A stretch of DNA of 56,376 nt from Lachnospiraceae bacterium (GCA_017621075.1 JAGATV010000027.1:1-56376); one strand, 5' to 3'. Shown: positions 17,927 to 28,173, counted from the stretch's first letter. Notes: generated by a model from the sequence alone, not told the origin. Program-made: numbers and translations.

Positions 17927-20461
17927 TCAGCTCTTTTTAGTGATTTTATATTTTTTTAATCTTTTCCCAAAGGTGATCAGCAGAAACACTCCAAGGCTTC
18001 CGATACTCACAAGTATCCCGGCATTGCGGCCCTGCGGCACATATTCCAAGGCGATCTCGTATTCTCCGGCCTCCAGATCCAGTGAAAGGAAGCACTCTCC
18101 GAACAGTTCAGGCTCCCTTTCGGCACCGTTTACCGTCACCGTCCAGCCTGCTTCATAAGGCACGGACAGGATCAGCCTGCCGGGCTCCTCCAAAGACAGG
18201 CTGCCACTTATATGGGTACTGTCATAAGCTACTTCCTTCAGACAGTTTTGTGACAACACTGTGAGAGCCCGCTCTAAGACCTCCTCATCCATCACATAAC
18301 CGCCGGCCTTGATCTTTGGGGTCTCATCTTCCTCGTCACCGTTCTTCAGCGTCACCGATTCGCCCTCATAAAGATACCCAAGATACAGGATGGAACCGTC
18401 CTTTAAATCCTTGCAGACTGCCTCTTGCAGTTCTCCCCCGATCACGTCCACCTTGGAATTTCCGCCGGAAGTTAAGAGGGCATAATGGATTCCATCCCTT
18501 TGAGCCGTGATCCGCACATCATCTCCCTCGCTGCTGCTCTTTGCGGGCAGGAACAGATCCTCCTCAATCCCAAGCTGCTTCACCATCTGATTCTGAAGAT
18601 AGATACCGCTTCCTCTTTCCGGCAGATCGTAACCGTAGGGCGCCACATACCCGAAGGGCAGTATCGCTTCACAGGCATAGAGGCCGATATCCCCGCTTTC
18701 CTTCTGCATAGCATACATGGTGTTCTCATAATGAAGCTCCCCTTCCTCGTTCTTCTCCCCAAACATCCAGTGGACATTTAAAAGTGCCGAGGTGAAGGCT
18801 GTGGCCCCGTCAAAGCCATAGTACACCTTGCTGTAGCGCATGCCCCATCTTTTATACAGATCCATCACCCGGGAATTCATGGTGGAGGAAAACAGGGAGG
18901 CGGTGGGATAACCCGCCAGTGTGCCGTCATTCTTGGTCTTTCTGGTAAATTTCTCCATGCGGAAAAAGTTCGGCTCCCGGTCCTTTGCATAAGCATACAG
19001 GGCCCGGTAATCCTCAAGCTGCCCCAGATAGTCCGAACGGCTGGTGGTGCCGATGCTGGTATTATACAGATTGATGCTGCTCTCTGCGATCACTACCACC
19101 AGGGTCAGTATGCCTGCTGCCAGCCTGACTTTGTCCGCCTTCCTGGTGCGGTACAGATACAGTACCACCGCATAAAAGGTCACGAACAGAAGCGTCATCA
19201 CCTTGATCCCCGTTTCAAAATCCTCGCTGTCTATGAATTTTTCACAGAACAGCAAAAACACCACCGCCCCAAGATACCCATACAGGATCTGTTTCTCCGG
19301 AACATCCCGGATAGTCCGGTAGGCCTCATAGCACATCGTGAGCACCAGCAGAATATAGAGAAAAGACTGCCTTGCAGGCAGGGAATCCGGATAATTCAGT
19401 CCATGCCATACAAAGTCAAGGATGTTGGTGGAAAAGCTAAGGAGCAGAAAACCTGCCAATGCCAGATTCAGGAAACGCTTTCTTAAGGGAATCCTGTCAT
19501 TTACCACATACAGAGGCATCATCAGAAGCACCGCAGACCCACAGTACACATTGGGCCAGTGTTCCAGTCCCCGCTCCGTCACCACGCACATGCAGTGTCT
19601 TGCCAGCATATCCAGAACGGAGAAATAGGACACCAGAGTATCCGGAAAACTGATGTCGCCAAAATCCGTGGCCAGGATGGCACAGACCTCCGGGATCAAG
19701 AGTACCGAGGCCATACCTCCCGCAAGCAGGGAATACAACACAAATTTCCCCACAGTCCGCAAGTCAAATCTTTCTGTGAGCAACAGCACCACAAAATACA
19801 GCACCAGAAAGATACAGATCATAATAGAAATATAGAAATTGGTCAGGATGGAAAGGGTCAGCATGACACAGTAAAAGGTTCCCTTCCCCTCCTTTACCAG
19901 CCTTTCCAGGCCCAACAGGATCAGAGGGATCAAAATGACACAGTCCAACCACATGATATTCCAGTTGTATGCCGCAAGAAATCCCGACTTGGCATAAAAG
20001 CAGGAAAAGAACAGTGCCGCCGGGTCCTCTGCCTCAAACCTCTTTTGCAGATACCCAAACGCTGTCAGTCCACACAATCCAAACTTTACTACCACCAGAT
20101 AACTCATGAATTCCATCAGATGGGACTCCGGCACCAGAAATGCCAGCCAGTGCAGGGGACTTGCCAGATAGTACACATACAGCGCCAGGAAATTGGAACC
20201 GATACCCACATGATAGGAGTAGGACAGCCCTTCCCCCGCCTTGATCTTCTGCAGGAATTCCCTGAAAAAGGGCATATACTGATGGTACATATCAGAAAAC
20301 AAAAAGCTGCGGTCTCCAAAAGGATAGATCCCCTTCAGGATAAAAATGCACAGCACAATGGTCACCGGCAGCATAAAAGAGAGTATCCATGCGATCTGCA
20401 TCCGGTTTTCTCTCTTCATAAGTGTCTGAGAAAGTGTTTTAGTTCTCTCCTTCTTGATCAT
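17927..20461 (-). CDS. YfhO-family membrane protein
   Basis: About 844 residues when started at the ATG at 20461 (AAAGGA upstream); an ATG at 20482 is in frame but has no ribosome site. It has 12-14 membrane helices, with motifs of the YfhO/GT-C class after the first helix (DRSFLFSDMYHQYMPFF, near 35-50 with the catalytic-type Asp), a large outer domain (about 470-815) and a final helix. B. subtilis YfhO takes part in glycosylating lipoteichoic acid. It overlaps the LTA-synthase-like gene by 23 bases, so the two products are made together, probably for an envelope polymer and its sugar decoration (inference). Confidence 0.88.
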   Translation of the reverse strand: MIKKERTKTLSQTLMKRENRMQIAWILSFMLPVTIVLCIFILKGIYPFGDRSFLFSDMYHQYMPFFREFLQKIKAGEGLSYSYHVGIGSNFLALYVYYLASPLHWLAFLVPESHLMEFMSYLVVVKFGLCGLTAFGYLQKRFEAEDPAALFFSCFYAKSGFLAAYNWNIMWLDCVILIPLILLGLERLVKEGKGTFYCVMLTLSILTNFYISIMICIFLVLYFVVLLLTERFDLRTVGKFVLYSLLAGGMASVLLIPEVCAILATDFGDISFPDTLVSYFSVLDMLARHCMCVVTERGLEHWPNVYCGSAVLLMMPLYVVNDRIPLRKRFLNLALAGFLLLSFSTNILDFVWHGLNYPDSLPARQSFLYILLVLTMCYEAYRTIRDVPEKQILYGYLGAVVFLLFCEKFIDSEDFETGIKVMTLLFVTFYAVVLYLYRTRKADKVRLAAGILTLVVVIAESSINLYNTSIGTTSRSDYLGQLEDYRALYAYAKDREPNFFRMEKFTRKTKNDGTLAGYPTASLFSSTMNSRVMDLYKRWGMRYSKVYYGFDGATAFTSALLNVHWMFGEKNEEGELHYENTMYAMQKESGDIGLYACEAILPFGYVAPYGYDLPERGSGIYLQNQMVKQLGIEEDLFLPAKSSSEGDDVRITAQRDGIHYALLTSGGNSKVDVIGGELQEAVCKDLKDGSILYLGYLYEGESVTLKNGDEEDETPKIKAGGYVMDEEVLERALTVLSQNCLKEVAYDSTHISGSLSLEEPGRLILSVPYEAGWTVTVNGAEREPELFGECFLSLDLEAGEYEIALEYVPQGRNAGILVSIGSLGVFLLITFGKRLKKYKITKKS

Positions 20462-22295
20462 CTTCAGATCCTTTCTCTTCATAGTCGAACAGCAGGTAAT
20501 ATTCCAGGCTCCTGTATCGGTCCAGCACCTCCGGGCACTGCTCTTTTATATGGTGGTTTCCCTCCGCATCCCTGATCTGCATGGCAGTGATCACGGGATA
20601 CTCTCTGCGCAGTTCTTTTAATTCAGCCTGATAAGGCGGCAGAGGCAGACCGCAGTTTTCCAGGACATCGATCATAAGGTAATTGGCACTGGTCTCCTGC
20701 CCTGTCTTCTCTTCCAGATCAAAATTCGCCCATATCACATAAGGCACCTGATACCTTGACAGCATTTCCTCCTCTGACAAGGCTCCCGGATCTCTTCCAT
20801 TATTTTGAAGCACCGGATCGGTCACATAAGTATTGGGCTGGTGGTCCCCGAAAAATACGATCATAGTATCCTCCGGAACCTGTGCAAAATATTCCACAAG
20901 TCCCTGAAATGCCCGGTCCGACTCCCTTATCAGGGACAGATAAGTATTCAGGGCATTGGTGGATTTTTCTTCCACGGTGATCTCCGGCTTGAAATTCCCA
21001 TACTTTTCCTCATAGCCGCTATGGTTCTGCATGGTCACACAGAAGGTAAAGAAGGGGGTTTTCTCCTCTCTGTTCTCATAGAGCCATTTGATCTTTTCAT
21101 AACAGGCCTCATCGGAAATATAATTGCGTATCTTTTCGGCACGCAGGAACCGGTTATTTGCCACAAACTCATCAAATCCCATCAGCTCATACACCCGGTC
21201 ACGCTCCCAGCCGTCGGGATAATAGGGATGGACAGCTACGGTCTCATAACCAAGCTCCTTTAAATAAGACGCCATATTGGGTGTAAAGTTCTTCAGATAC
21301 TGCTGGTATGCCACACTGCCCTGGGGCAGAAATGCAATGGTATTTCCCGTCAGGAACTCAAATTCCGTATTGGCAGTGTTGCCGCCGATCACGGATACAT
21401 TCAGATAGCCCGTGATGGTATTATAATCTGCACCCGCCATAAGGCTATGGATATAGGGCATATAATCCTCATTGGTCCTGATCTCCCCCAGCACAGCAGG
21501 ATCGGAAAAGGCTTCATTCATGATAACGATGATATTGGGACGATCCAGCGCCTCAGGGTCTGCCAATGCCTTTGCATAAGCATTGTCGCCGGTTGCGCTC
21601 TCCTGATACCAGGATTCCACCTCCGAAGCCGAATACCCTTCCGGCGCTTCCACTTCCATGTACTCCATCTCCATAAGGAACGCTACCACGTTGCCGTCTC
21701 TCCGGTTCATCACCGTGGGCGTGAACAGTTTGTCATAAAGTCCAAAGTCTCTGATAAAGCCGTCGTCCTGTACCATGTCGGTATAGCCCCGCAGCAAAAA
21801 GAACGGAAGCAGGATCAACAAAAATCTTCTTCCCCACCTTTTGGGGGCATTCATGGTCAGTCTGCTCTCCACCGCCAGGAGCACAACAAAGGCGGCAAGC
21901 ACTGCCACAGCCTCCCATTCCGGCCGGTAATTGTAATTGTCCGCCACGCTGGCTGCCGTCTTTATGGAAAAGATATCCCAGGGCATGATAGGGGCCGACC
22001 GAAAATGCAGCACATAATAGTTGACAAGTCCAACTACCATGAAAAAACCGCTCTGGAGCATCATGGCCAGTCTCACATATTTGAAGATACCAATGAACAG
22101 CATACCCATGAGCAGATAGAACACGATGTTTAAGACATGGGTCCTGGGCTCCATGGTAACAAACGGATTGTGTGTATAAAATTCAAACAGATAAAAAGTG
22201 ATCACAGGACACAGACAACTGATAATGCGGTCATAAGTCCTCTTCTTTTGTACTTCCCTCAGACAAAGTTCCATAACGATACAGCTTCTTTCCAT
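20439..22295 (-). CDS. LTA synthase-like membrane sulfatase-fold protein
   Basis: 618 residues. Five membrane helices (about 25-185) are followed by an extracellular alkaline-phosphatase/sulfatase domain. Metal and catalytic motifs are visible: PNIIVIMNEAFSDP (metal Glu), GGNTANTEFEFLTG (candidate catalytic Thr), FGDHQP near 481 and HPYYPDGWERDRVYELMGFD. LtaS-type enzymes polymerise glycerol-phosphate from phosphatidylglycerol; related enzymes transfer phosphoglycerol or phosphoethanolamine to other glycans. Which one applies here is undecided. First gene of the pair with the YfhO-like gene. Confidence 0.88.
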   Translation of the reverse strand: MERSCIVMELCLREVQKKRTYDRIISCLCPVITFYLFEFYTHNPFVTMEPRTHVLNIVFYLLMGMLFIGIFKYVRLAMMLQSGFFMVVGLVNYYVLHFRSAPIMPWDIFSIKTAASVADNYNYRPEWEAVAVLAAFVVLLAVESRLTMNAPKRWGRRFLLILLPFFLLRGYTDMVQDDGFIRDFGLYDKLFTPTVMNRRDGNVVAFLMEMEYMEVEAPEGYSASEVESWYQESATGDNAYAKALADPEALDRPNIIVIMNEAFSDPAVLGEIRTNEDYMPYIHSLMAGADYNTITGYLNVSVIGGNTANTEFEFLTGNTIAFLPQGSVAYQQYLKNFTPNMASYLKELGYETVAVHPYYPDGWERDRVYELMGFDEFVANNRFLRAEKIRNYISDEACYEKIKWLYENREEKTPFFTFCVTMQNHSGYEEKYGNFKPEITVEEKSTNALNTYLSLIRESDRAFQGLVEYFAQVPEDTMIVFFGDHQPNTYVTDPVLQNNGRDPGALSEEEMLSRYQVPYVIWANFDLEEKTGQETSANYLMIDVLENCGLPLPPYQAELKELRREYPVITAMQIRDAEGNHHIKEQCPEVLDRYRSLEYYLLFDYEEKGSEDDQEGEN

Positions 22296-22418
22296 GCTCC
22301 TTTTGCAAAATCCTTTCTATTTTACTCCTTTTGTCCCAAAAAGGGTAGAGGTAAATTTCAGAATATCTGCAATCGGCCTGCATATATTGATAGAGACCCC
22401 TTAGAAAGGAATCTCTCC

Positions 22419-23066
22419 ATGAAAATAGCCATTTTGGGCAGAAAGAATCTCACCGGGAACTATGAGCGCTTCTTACGGGACTTTTCTGCCATTCCCATCA
22501 CCACCCTTACCCCCCGGGAACTGTCGGATTGCGATGCCTTGTTACTGCCCGGCGGCGGCGATATCACGCCGGCCTTCTTCGGGGAACGCAACTGCGGCTC
22601 CCGCAACATCGATACGGAACTGGACATCCTGCAGTTTCAGGCACTGGATTATGCGCTCCGCAGGAAACTCCCCATCCTGGGGATCTGCAAAGGTATGCAG
22701 GTCATTAACGTAGCTTTCGGCGGCACCATCACACAGGATCTCCAAAGCGCCGGCATTCACCAGTATAACGGTCAGGATCAATACCATCCCACCAACATTC
22801 TGGAGGGTTCCTGCCTCCATGAGCTCTATGGCACACATGCTGTGGTCAACAGTGCCCACCACCAAGGTATCGGCCGTCTTGGCAAAAAACTTAAAGCCAT
22901 CCAATGGTGTCAGACGGACGGCTGTATTGAAGCCATCGTTCACGACTCCCTGCCCATTCTGGGATTACAGTGGCACCCGGAAAGGCTCCTTTCGGAATGC
23001 ACCCCATTATCAGGCAGACCTATCCTTTCACTTCTGTCCTCCTGGGTCTGTGCTTCCCGGTCTTAA
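22419..23066 (+). CDS. Class I glutamine amidotransferase-like peptidase C26 (gamma-glutamyl hydrolase family)
   Basis: 215 residues from ATG 22419 with GAAAGGA upstream. The open frame extends left to 22137 but there it runs opposite the LTA-synthase-like gene, so it is not coding. Catalytic triad visible: nucleophile Cys90 (GICKGMQ), His186 and Glu188 (LQWHPERL). PGGGDITPAFFGE near 45-57 is typical of PuuD-like gamma-glutamyl-GABA hydrolases. It could hydrolyse gamma-glutamyl compounds; the physiological substrate is not evident. It is divergent from the LTA-like gene and overlaps the next convergent gene by 47 bases. Confidence 0.88.
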   Translation: MKIAILGRKNLTGNYERFLRDFSAIPITTLTPRELSDCDALLLPGGGDITPAFFGERNCGSRNIDTELDILQFQALDYALRRKLPILGICKGMQVINVAFGGTITQDLQSAGIHQYNGQDQYHPTNILEGSCLHELYGTHAVVNSAHHQGIGRLGKKLKAIQWCQTDGCIEAIVHDSLPILGLQWHPERLLSECTPLSGRPILSLLSSWVCASRS

Positions 23067-24177
23067 ACAGCTCCGCCGCCTTATCCTCCACCTCCTCTTT
23101 CATCCGCAGCCTGGCAATATCAAACAGTGCCCCCACCACTTCCCGCAGCATCCTGGCCGTCTCCTCATCCACTTCCCGCAGTGCCGCCACCACACGGTTC
23201 ATGCTCTTTTTCCAGTCAGCAGTAAATTCGATCAGATTCTCTGCCTCCGCGGCAGAGATCACCTGATAAAGTGTATCTACAAAGGCTTTGAGCCTCTCTT
23301 CATCCAAAGACAGAATCCATTCATTCAAGGTATCATTCATAAATTTTCTGCGCTCGTAGACATCCCCCACCTTCACGAAATGCCGTCCCTCCACCTTCCA
23401 GGTGTAAGGATCATGCTGGGCAAGTCCAAAGGTATTGCTCTCCACCACCTCATAGCGGATGTCCCGCTCAAAGATCATTCCTATCAGGGAGGAATGGGGC
23501 AGTATCTTGACCACCCTGTCCGCGATCAGGTCATATCGGCAGTTCCTTAGCACCTCCGGCCGAAATCCCGGGCCGTCCATGCTGTAGATCTTGCGGATAT
23601 GCTCCCTGACCCTGGGCACACACTTCATGGCACTGTACACAGCCAGTTTGCCTCCCTTGGAATGTCCGCCCAGGATAATGGGATTGTGCAGCTTTCCGGC
23701 CACCATGTTCAGATATTTCACGGCATAAGACTGTCCCGGAACCGGGTCCAAAAAGGCCATGTTGAAATCTTCCTTCCAGCCCACAATAGTCTCATCCGTT
23801 CCCCTGAAGGCAATGTAGATGGTCCCTTCCCCCAGGATGCAGGTGACGGCGGAAAACTGGGTCTCCCACTCCTTTTCCACCAGATTGATATAGCAGTTTA
23901 AGCGAAGTTTCCGATAGCGCCTGCCGGAAAGCATCGCCTCAAACAGGGCACGGTTCTCCTTTTCAAACCGCACATCCGCAAACAATTTTTCATAATCCGC
24001 ATGGTGCGATATCTCTTCCAATGTCACTGCCGGTTTGTTTTCCCTGACATCCGGCACGATACCGTCAAATTTCAGATAGGACAACTGACAGAGTACCAGA
24101 CTGTCCACATCATTAAATCCCATTTCCGTCAATGGGCAATCCCCATATTCTTTCAGATAATCAATGATCGTTCCCAT
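23020..24177 (-). CDS. DUF2974 / Mbeg1-like alpha/beta-hydrolase
   Basis: 385 residues. N-terminal DUF2974 pattern (DYLKEYGDCPLTEMGFNDVD, LCQLSYLKFDG) and the lipase-like elbow GGHSKGGKLAVY with nucleophile Ser near 171; YIAFRGTDETIVGW precedes it as in lipase class 3 folds. The C-terminal 100 residues are helical and charged. These cytoplasmic hydrolases are common in Clostridia; the substrate is unknown. RBS GAGGAA. Its 3' end lies inside the convergent amidotransferase gene. Confidence 0.85.
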   Translation of the reverse strand: MGTIIDYLKEYGDCPLTEMGFNDVDSLVLCQLSYLKFDGIVPDVRENKPAVTLEEISHHADYEKLFADVRFEKENRALFEAMLSGRRYRKLRLNCYINLVEKEWETQFSAVTCILGEGTIYIAFRGTDETIVGWKEDFNMAFLDPVPGQSYAVKYLNMVAGKLHNPIILGGHSKGGKLAVYSAMKCVPRVREHIRKIYSMDGPGFRPEVLRNCRYDLIADRVVKILPHSSLIGMIFERDIRYEVVESNTFGLAQHDPYTWKVEGRHFVKVGDVYERRKFMNDTLNEWILSLDEERLKAFVDTLYQVISAAEAENLIEFTADWKKSMNRVVAALREVDEETARMLREVVGALFDIARLRMKEEVEDKAAELFKTGKHRPRRTEVKG

Positions 24178-24234
24178 ACTTCATTCCTCACCCACCATAC
24201 TGCTTTTTGACAAAACCAGAAAGAAGACCGTGTT

Positions 24235-25584
24235 TTAACCACGATCTTCCATCGGAATATAGTTTCTTTCCTCCATGACGCTCTTATACGCCGGACGAAT
24301 GATTTTATCCATATTGATGAGTTCCTCAATCCTGTGTGCGCTCCAGCCCACGATCCTGGCAATGGCAAAGATGGGAGTATACAGCTCCAGAGGAATCTCA
24401 AGCATACTGTAGACAAAACCGCTGTAGAAATCCACATTGGCACTGACACCCTTATAGATACGGGACTTTTCTGCAATGACTTGGGGCGCCAGGCGTTCGA
24501 TCATGGAATATAACGCAAAATCCTTTTCCCTGCCCTTAGCTGTGGCAAGCTGTTCCACAAACCCTTTAAACACCCTGGCTCTGGGATCGGAAAGCGAATA
24601 CACTGCATGACCCATACCGTAGATGAGACCCTTTTTGTCAAAGACCTCCTTGTTCAGGATGCGCTTTAAGTAGGCTCTTACCGCTTCCTCATCGGTCCAG
24701 TCGGACACATTGGCTTCAATATCACGCATCATCTCCACCACTTTGATATTGGCGCCGCCGTGTTTGGGTCCTTTCAGTGAGGAGAGAGCTGCCGCCACAA
24801 CGGAATAGGTATCGGAGCCGGATGAGGTGGTCACACGGGTGGTAAAGGTAGAGTTGTTTCCGCCGCCGTGCTCCATGTGAAGTACCAGTGCAATATCCAG
24901 CACCTTGGCTTCCAGCTCTGTATACTTCTTGTCGGGACGCAGCATCATCAGCAGATTCTCCGCTGTGGAAAGCTTCTTCTGGGGCCTGTGGATGTACATA
25001 CTGTCATCATTTACGAAATGGTTGTATGCATGATAACCGTATACTGCCAGCATGGGGAACACACTGATCAGCCCGATGCACTGATCCAGCACGTTTTCCA
25101 CGGAGGTATCACAACAGTTTTTATCATATGAGGCAAGCGTCAGCACGCTCCTGGTCAGGGAATTCATGATATCCCCGCTGGGTGCTTTCATAATGACATC
25201 TCTGGTAAAGTTGGTGGGCAGTGTCCTGCGGGATGCGATCATGTCCTTGAACTGCTTTAACTGCGCCTCGTCGGGAAGCTCACCGAACAGAAGCAGGTAA
25301 GTGATCTCTTCAAAGCCATAGCGTCTGGACCGAAATCCCTGCACCAGTTCTATACAGTCATAGCCGCGGTACCACAGCCTTCCCTCGCAGGGCACTTTCT
25401 GCCCGTTTTCCATGCGAAAGGATTCTATCTTGGAAATATTGGTAAGGCCGGAAACCACACCATTCCCGTTCTTGTCGCGCAGTCCCCTCTGCACACCATA
25501 CTCATCGAACAGCTTTAAATCTATTCTGTCCGCCTGTCTGCATAACGCTGCATACTCTGCCAGATAACCGTCATTTTTCTTCAT
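24235..25584 (-). CDS. Citrate synthase (citrate/2-methylcitrate synthase family)
   Basis: 449 residues from the ATG at 25584, which has AAGGAGG 6 bases upstream; a frame start at 25611 lacks one. The catalytic regions LHMEHGGGNNSTF (near 238-250) and YGMGHAVYSLSDPRA (near 323-337) are present. It condenses oxaloacetate with acetyl-CoA, feeding the oxidative branch to 2-oxoglutarate for glutamate. No aconitase or isocitrate dehydrogenase is in the window. The N-terminal extension before the family core (about 40 residues) is usual for clostridial members. Confidence 0.93.
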   Translation of the reverse strand: MKKNDGYLAEYAALCRQADRIDLKLFDEYGVQRGLRDKNGNGVVSGLTNISKIESFRMENGQKVPCEGRLWYRGYDCIELVQGFRSRRYGFEEITYLLLFGELPDEAQLKQFKDMIASRRTLPTNFTRDVIMKAPSGDIMNSLTRSVLTLASYDKNCCDTSVENVLDQCIGLISVFPMLAVYGYHAYNHFVNDDSMYIHRPQKKLSTAENLLMMLRPDKKYTELEAKVLDIALVLHMEHGGGNNSTFTTRVTTSSGSDTYSVVAAALSSLKGPKHGGANIKVVEMMRDIEANVSDWTDEEAVRAYLKRILNKEVFDKKGLIYGMGHAVYSLSDPRARVFKGFVEQLATAKGREKDFALYSMIERLAPQVIAEKSRIYKGVSANVDFYSGFVYSMLEIPLELYTPIFAIARIVGWSAHRIEELINMDKIIRPAYKSVMEERNYIPMEDRG

Positions 25585-25684
25585 AGAATGCCTCCTTTTC
25601 CTTTTCATCATCGTTCATATACTTACAATCTTAACTGTATTGCTTCCGCCTTGTCAAATGAAAACAATCTAAAATAATTATAAA

Positions 25685-25716
25685 AAGGAGCTGTCCTGTA
25701 AGCCGGACAGCTCCTT
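25685..25716 (-). terminator. Terminator after the YqeY gene
   Basis: Perfect 12-bp stem (AAGGAGCTGTCC / GGACAGCTCCTT) with an 8-base loop and T-rich 3' flank on the minus strand, 28 bases after the YqeY stop codon. Confidence 0.85.
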
Positions 25717-25743
25717 AAAATGCCCTGACATATCTTTAGGAAA

Positions 25744-26181
25744 CTACTTGCAAAGCCCTGCCACTACCTCGTTAATGACCTTGCCGTCTGCCTTCCCCTT
25801 CAATTCTCCCATGACAGCCTTCATGATCTGGCCCTTGTTTCCTGTGGCCACCACCTCTGCAAAATGGCCCTTGATATATTCCATGACCTCTTCTGCGGAC
25901 ATCATCTGTGGTGCATATTCTGCCACTACATCATAACGGGTCTGGTACTCCGTCTTCAGATCCTGTCGGGAATCGGGACAACTGTCCAACTGTTCCTTTA
26001 TGGTCTTCAATTCTTTCAAGATCACTCTGTCCACCAGCTGTGAGGGCACGTCATCCCTGCAGCCTTCATCAATGGCTGCCTTCTTGACGGCGGCTACCAA
26101 AGAGGAGATCGCATCCTTACGCTCTTTGTCCCTGGCCTTCATGGCTGCTACCATATCACTTCTCAATTGTTCCAATTCCAT
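25744..26181 (-). CDS. GatB/YqeY domain-containing protein
   Basis: 145 residues from ATG 26181 (AGAGG upstream). Full-length YqeY: a helical N-terminal part (RSDMVAAMKARDKERKDAISSL) and the C-terminal tRNA-amidotransferase-like domain (MKAVMGELKGKADGKVINEVV). The domain also forms the tail of GatB, where it contacts tRNA; free-standing YqeY has no settled function. It starts 40 bases after the histidine kinase stop, possibly in the same transcript, and ends at a strong terminator. Confidence 0.92.
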   Translation of the reverse strand: MELEQLRSDMVAAMKARDKERKDAISSLVAAVKKAAIDEGCRDDVPSQLVDRVILKELKTIKEQLDSCPDSRQDLKTEYQTRYDVVAEYAPQMMSAEEVMEYIKGHFAEVVATGNKGQIMKAVMGELKGKADGKVINEVVAGLCK

Positions 26182-26220
26182 GGCTTTAAAACCTCTTTTC
26201 TTTGTTGGATACAAATAATA

Positions 26221-28173
26221 CTATAGCAGATGTTCGCCGCTTCCGCAACAGATTTCTTGGAATTCCAGGACCACCTTGAACAGATCCCCGTCAATGACGA
26301 TATCCATATGACCGTTCTGCAGTTCTACCAGACTCTCTGTGATGGACAAGCCCAGTCCGTTTCCTTCCAGGTGTCTGGATCTGTCCCCCCGCACGAACCG
26401 CTCTTTGAGTTCCTCCGCCGAGATATCCAGCGCATACCGGGACATATTGCGGAAAATGATCTGAACCTCCCCGTCCCGTTCCTCCACCGTCAGATAGACT
26501 CTGGAATTTTCCTGGGCATATTTGCAGATATTGTTTAAAAGATTGTCAAACACTCTCCACAGGTGGCGTCCGTCGGCCAGGATCATCACCTGTTCTTTTG
26601 GCTGCCTCGTGATCAACTGTAGCTGCCTGTCCTGAAATTTTTCCTCATACTCTCCCACCGTCTGGGCCAACAGCACGCCCACCTCACAGGGCTGCAGGTT
26701 TACCTCCAGATTGCCTGTGGTGGCCTTGGATGCCTCCACCAGATCCTCCAACAGCTTTTTCAATCGCCCCGACTGCCTAAGCAGCACTTTGGCATACTCC
26801 GTGATCTTTTCATTTTCTGTCTGTTCCGCACTGATCAGATCCGCATAATTGATGATGGAAGTAAGAGGAGTCTTGATATCATGGGACACGTTGGTGATGA
26901 GTTCCGTCTTTAAATGCTCACTCTTTATCTGCTGCTCCACCGCAGCAGCCATTCCCTGGCTGATCCTGTTTAAATTCTCTCCGTGCTCCTTAAAATCCAG
27001 AAACATGTGGGACGTATCGATCTGATACCGCAGATCACCGCCTGCAAGAGCCTCACTTCCCTCCTGCAGTTTCTTGCAGATCAAGGCAGCATAGAGCACC
27101 ACAAAAAAGAGAACTGCCTTTTCCATGCACCATACCACCGCCAGTTCACCGCTCCCCCAGAAGATCAGACCCACAAATTCCAGGATGCACAGCCCCAGGA
27201 ATGCGATCATGGTATTGAGGACCAGAGGAATTTTGCAAAGCAGGGAGAGCATCCCCCTCACAATTCCCCGGGCCACCTTCCCCACCCATCCAAACAGGAT
27301 ATAGATCAGGGTATTCTTCCACCAGTCTCCCAGTTTCAGCCGGGTCATGGCTTCCATACAAAAAAGGGTGGTCCACACGGTCATGGCGGTGCCAAACACA
27401 GTCACCTCTGCGATCAGCTCCAGGATGTCGTTTATGGAATGCCAAAAATCCATTGCCAACAATGCCAACAGGATCATGCCCCCTCCGTAAATACAGATAC
27501 AGACATCCAGATAAACGGCATTTAGCAGGCTCGGCACAATTCCCTCCCTGCCATTCTTATGTCCTGCACTGCACATCAGGAATACAAAGCAGACGAAAAA
27601 GAGGATCACGGCCGCTATTGCCCCGATGGGAATGGCATACCTGAGATCATAGAGGGTGATCAACAGACTGTACAGGCTCCTGTAGCCGTCTGCCGCCGAA
27701 AGATCTCCGTCAATGTACAGCTTGATCCGGTAACTGTTGGCAGTATTCCCGGAGTCCTTATCGCTGACGTTTCCCGCCTCAAGCCTCCCTGTGCCGTCAC
27801 TGTACACAGTATGGGCAAAGGTATCAAAGCTATAAACTGCCAGACTTTCCTCCCCATCGTAATTGCCCCACAAAAGCGACCCTCCGCTGTAGATCTCCAC
27901 CCGCAGGTTGGTGCCCTCGCAATAGTCTGCAATCTTATCCGGACTGTTCAGCAGAAATCCATCCATCCCTCTCAGGTAACAATAATCACGGTATGCCATT
28001 TCCTCAAGCCCTTCTTCCACCAGGACTCTCTTCCCGTTATGATAGATTCCCTCCTCTGCCATATAAAGGGTCATGACAGTTCCGGCACCGGCTATGGCAA
28101 AGCTGATGGCCAGCAGGAAAAAAGCCACGATCTTTGCCGGGATACTGCCTGTCAGTTTCTTTTCTGCGCTCAT
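26221..28173 (-). CDS. Membrane sensor histidine kinase
   Basis: 650 residues. First membrane helix at 8-33, an extracellular domain of about 140 residues, then five further helices (about 175-370), a HAMP-like linker (EALAGGDLRYQI) and the kinase core: H-box VSHDIKTPLTS with phospho-His near 429, N-box DNLLNNICKYA near 543, G-box GNGLGLSI near 604. The mix of an outer domain with a multi-helix sensor is unusual and suggests an envelope signal. Its ATG overlaps the stop of the response regulator (ATGA). Its substrate is that regulator. Confidence 0.93.
   Translation of the reverse strand: MSAEKKLTGSIPAKIVAFFLLAISFAIAGAGTVMTLYMAEEGIYHNGKRVLVEEGLEEMAYRDYCYLRGMDGFLLNSPDKIADYCEGTNLRVEIYSGGSLLWGNYDGEESLAVYSFDTFAHTVYSDGTGRLEAGNVSDKDSGNTANSYRIKLYIDGDLSAADGYRSLYSLLITLYDLRYAIPIGAIAAVILFFVCFVFLMCSAGHKNGREGIVPSLLNAVYLDVCICIYGGGMILLALLAMDFWHSINDILELIAEVTVFGTAMTVWTTLFCMEAMTRLKLGDWWKNTLIYILFGWVGKVARGIVRGMLSLLCKIPLVLNTMIAFLGLCILEFVGLIFWGSGELAVVWCMEKAVLFFVVLYAALICKKLQEGSEALAGGDLRYQIDTSHMFLDFKEHGENLNRISQGMAAAVEQQIKSEHLKTELITNVSHDIKTPLTSIINYADLISAEQTENEKITEYAKVLLRQSGRLKKLLEDLVEASKATTGNLEVNLQPCEVGVLLAQTVGEYEEKFQDRQLQLITRQPKEQVMILADGRHLWRVFDNLLNNICKYAQENSRVYLTVEERDGEVQIIFRNMSRYALDISAEELKERFVRGDRSRHLEGNGLGLSITESLVELQNGHMDIVIDGDLFKVVLEFQEICCGSGEHLL

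Noticed and set aside
19559-20575. 338-codon plus-strand frame opposite the YfhO-like gene
   Set aside because: Translation is rich in His, Gln and Arg without a domain; YfhO on the minus strand explains the region fully.
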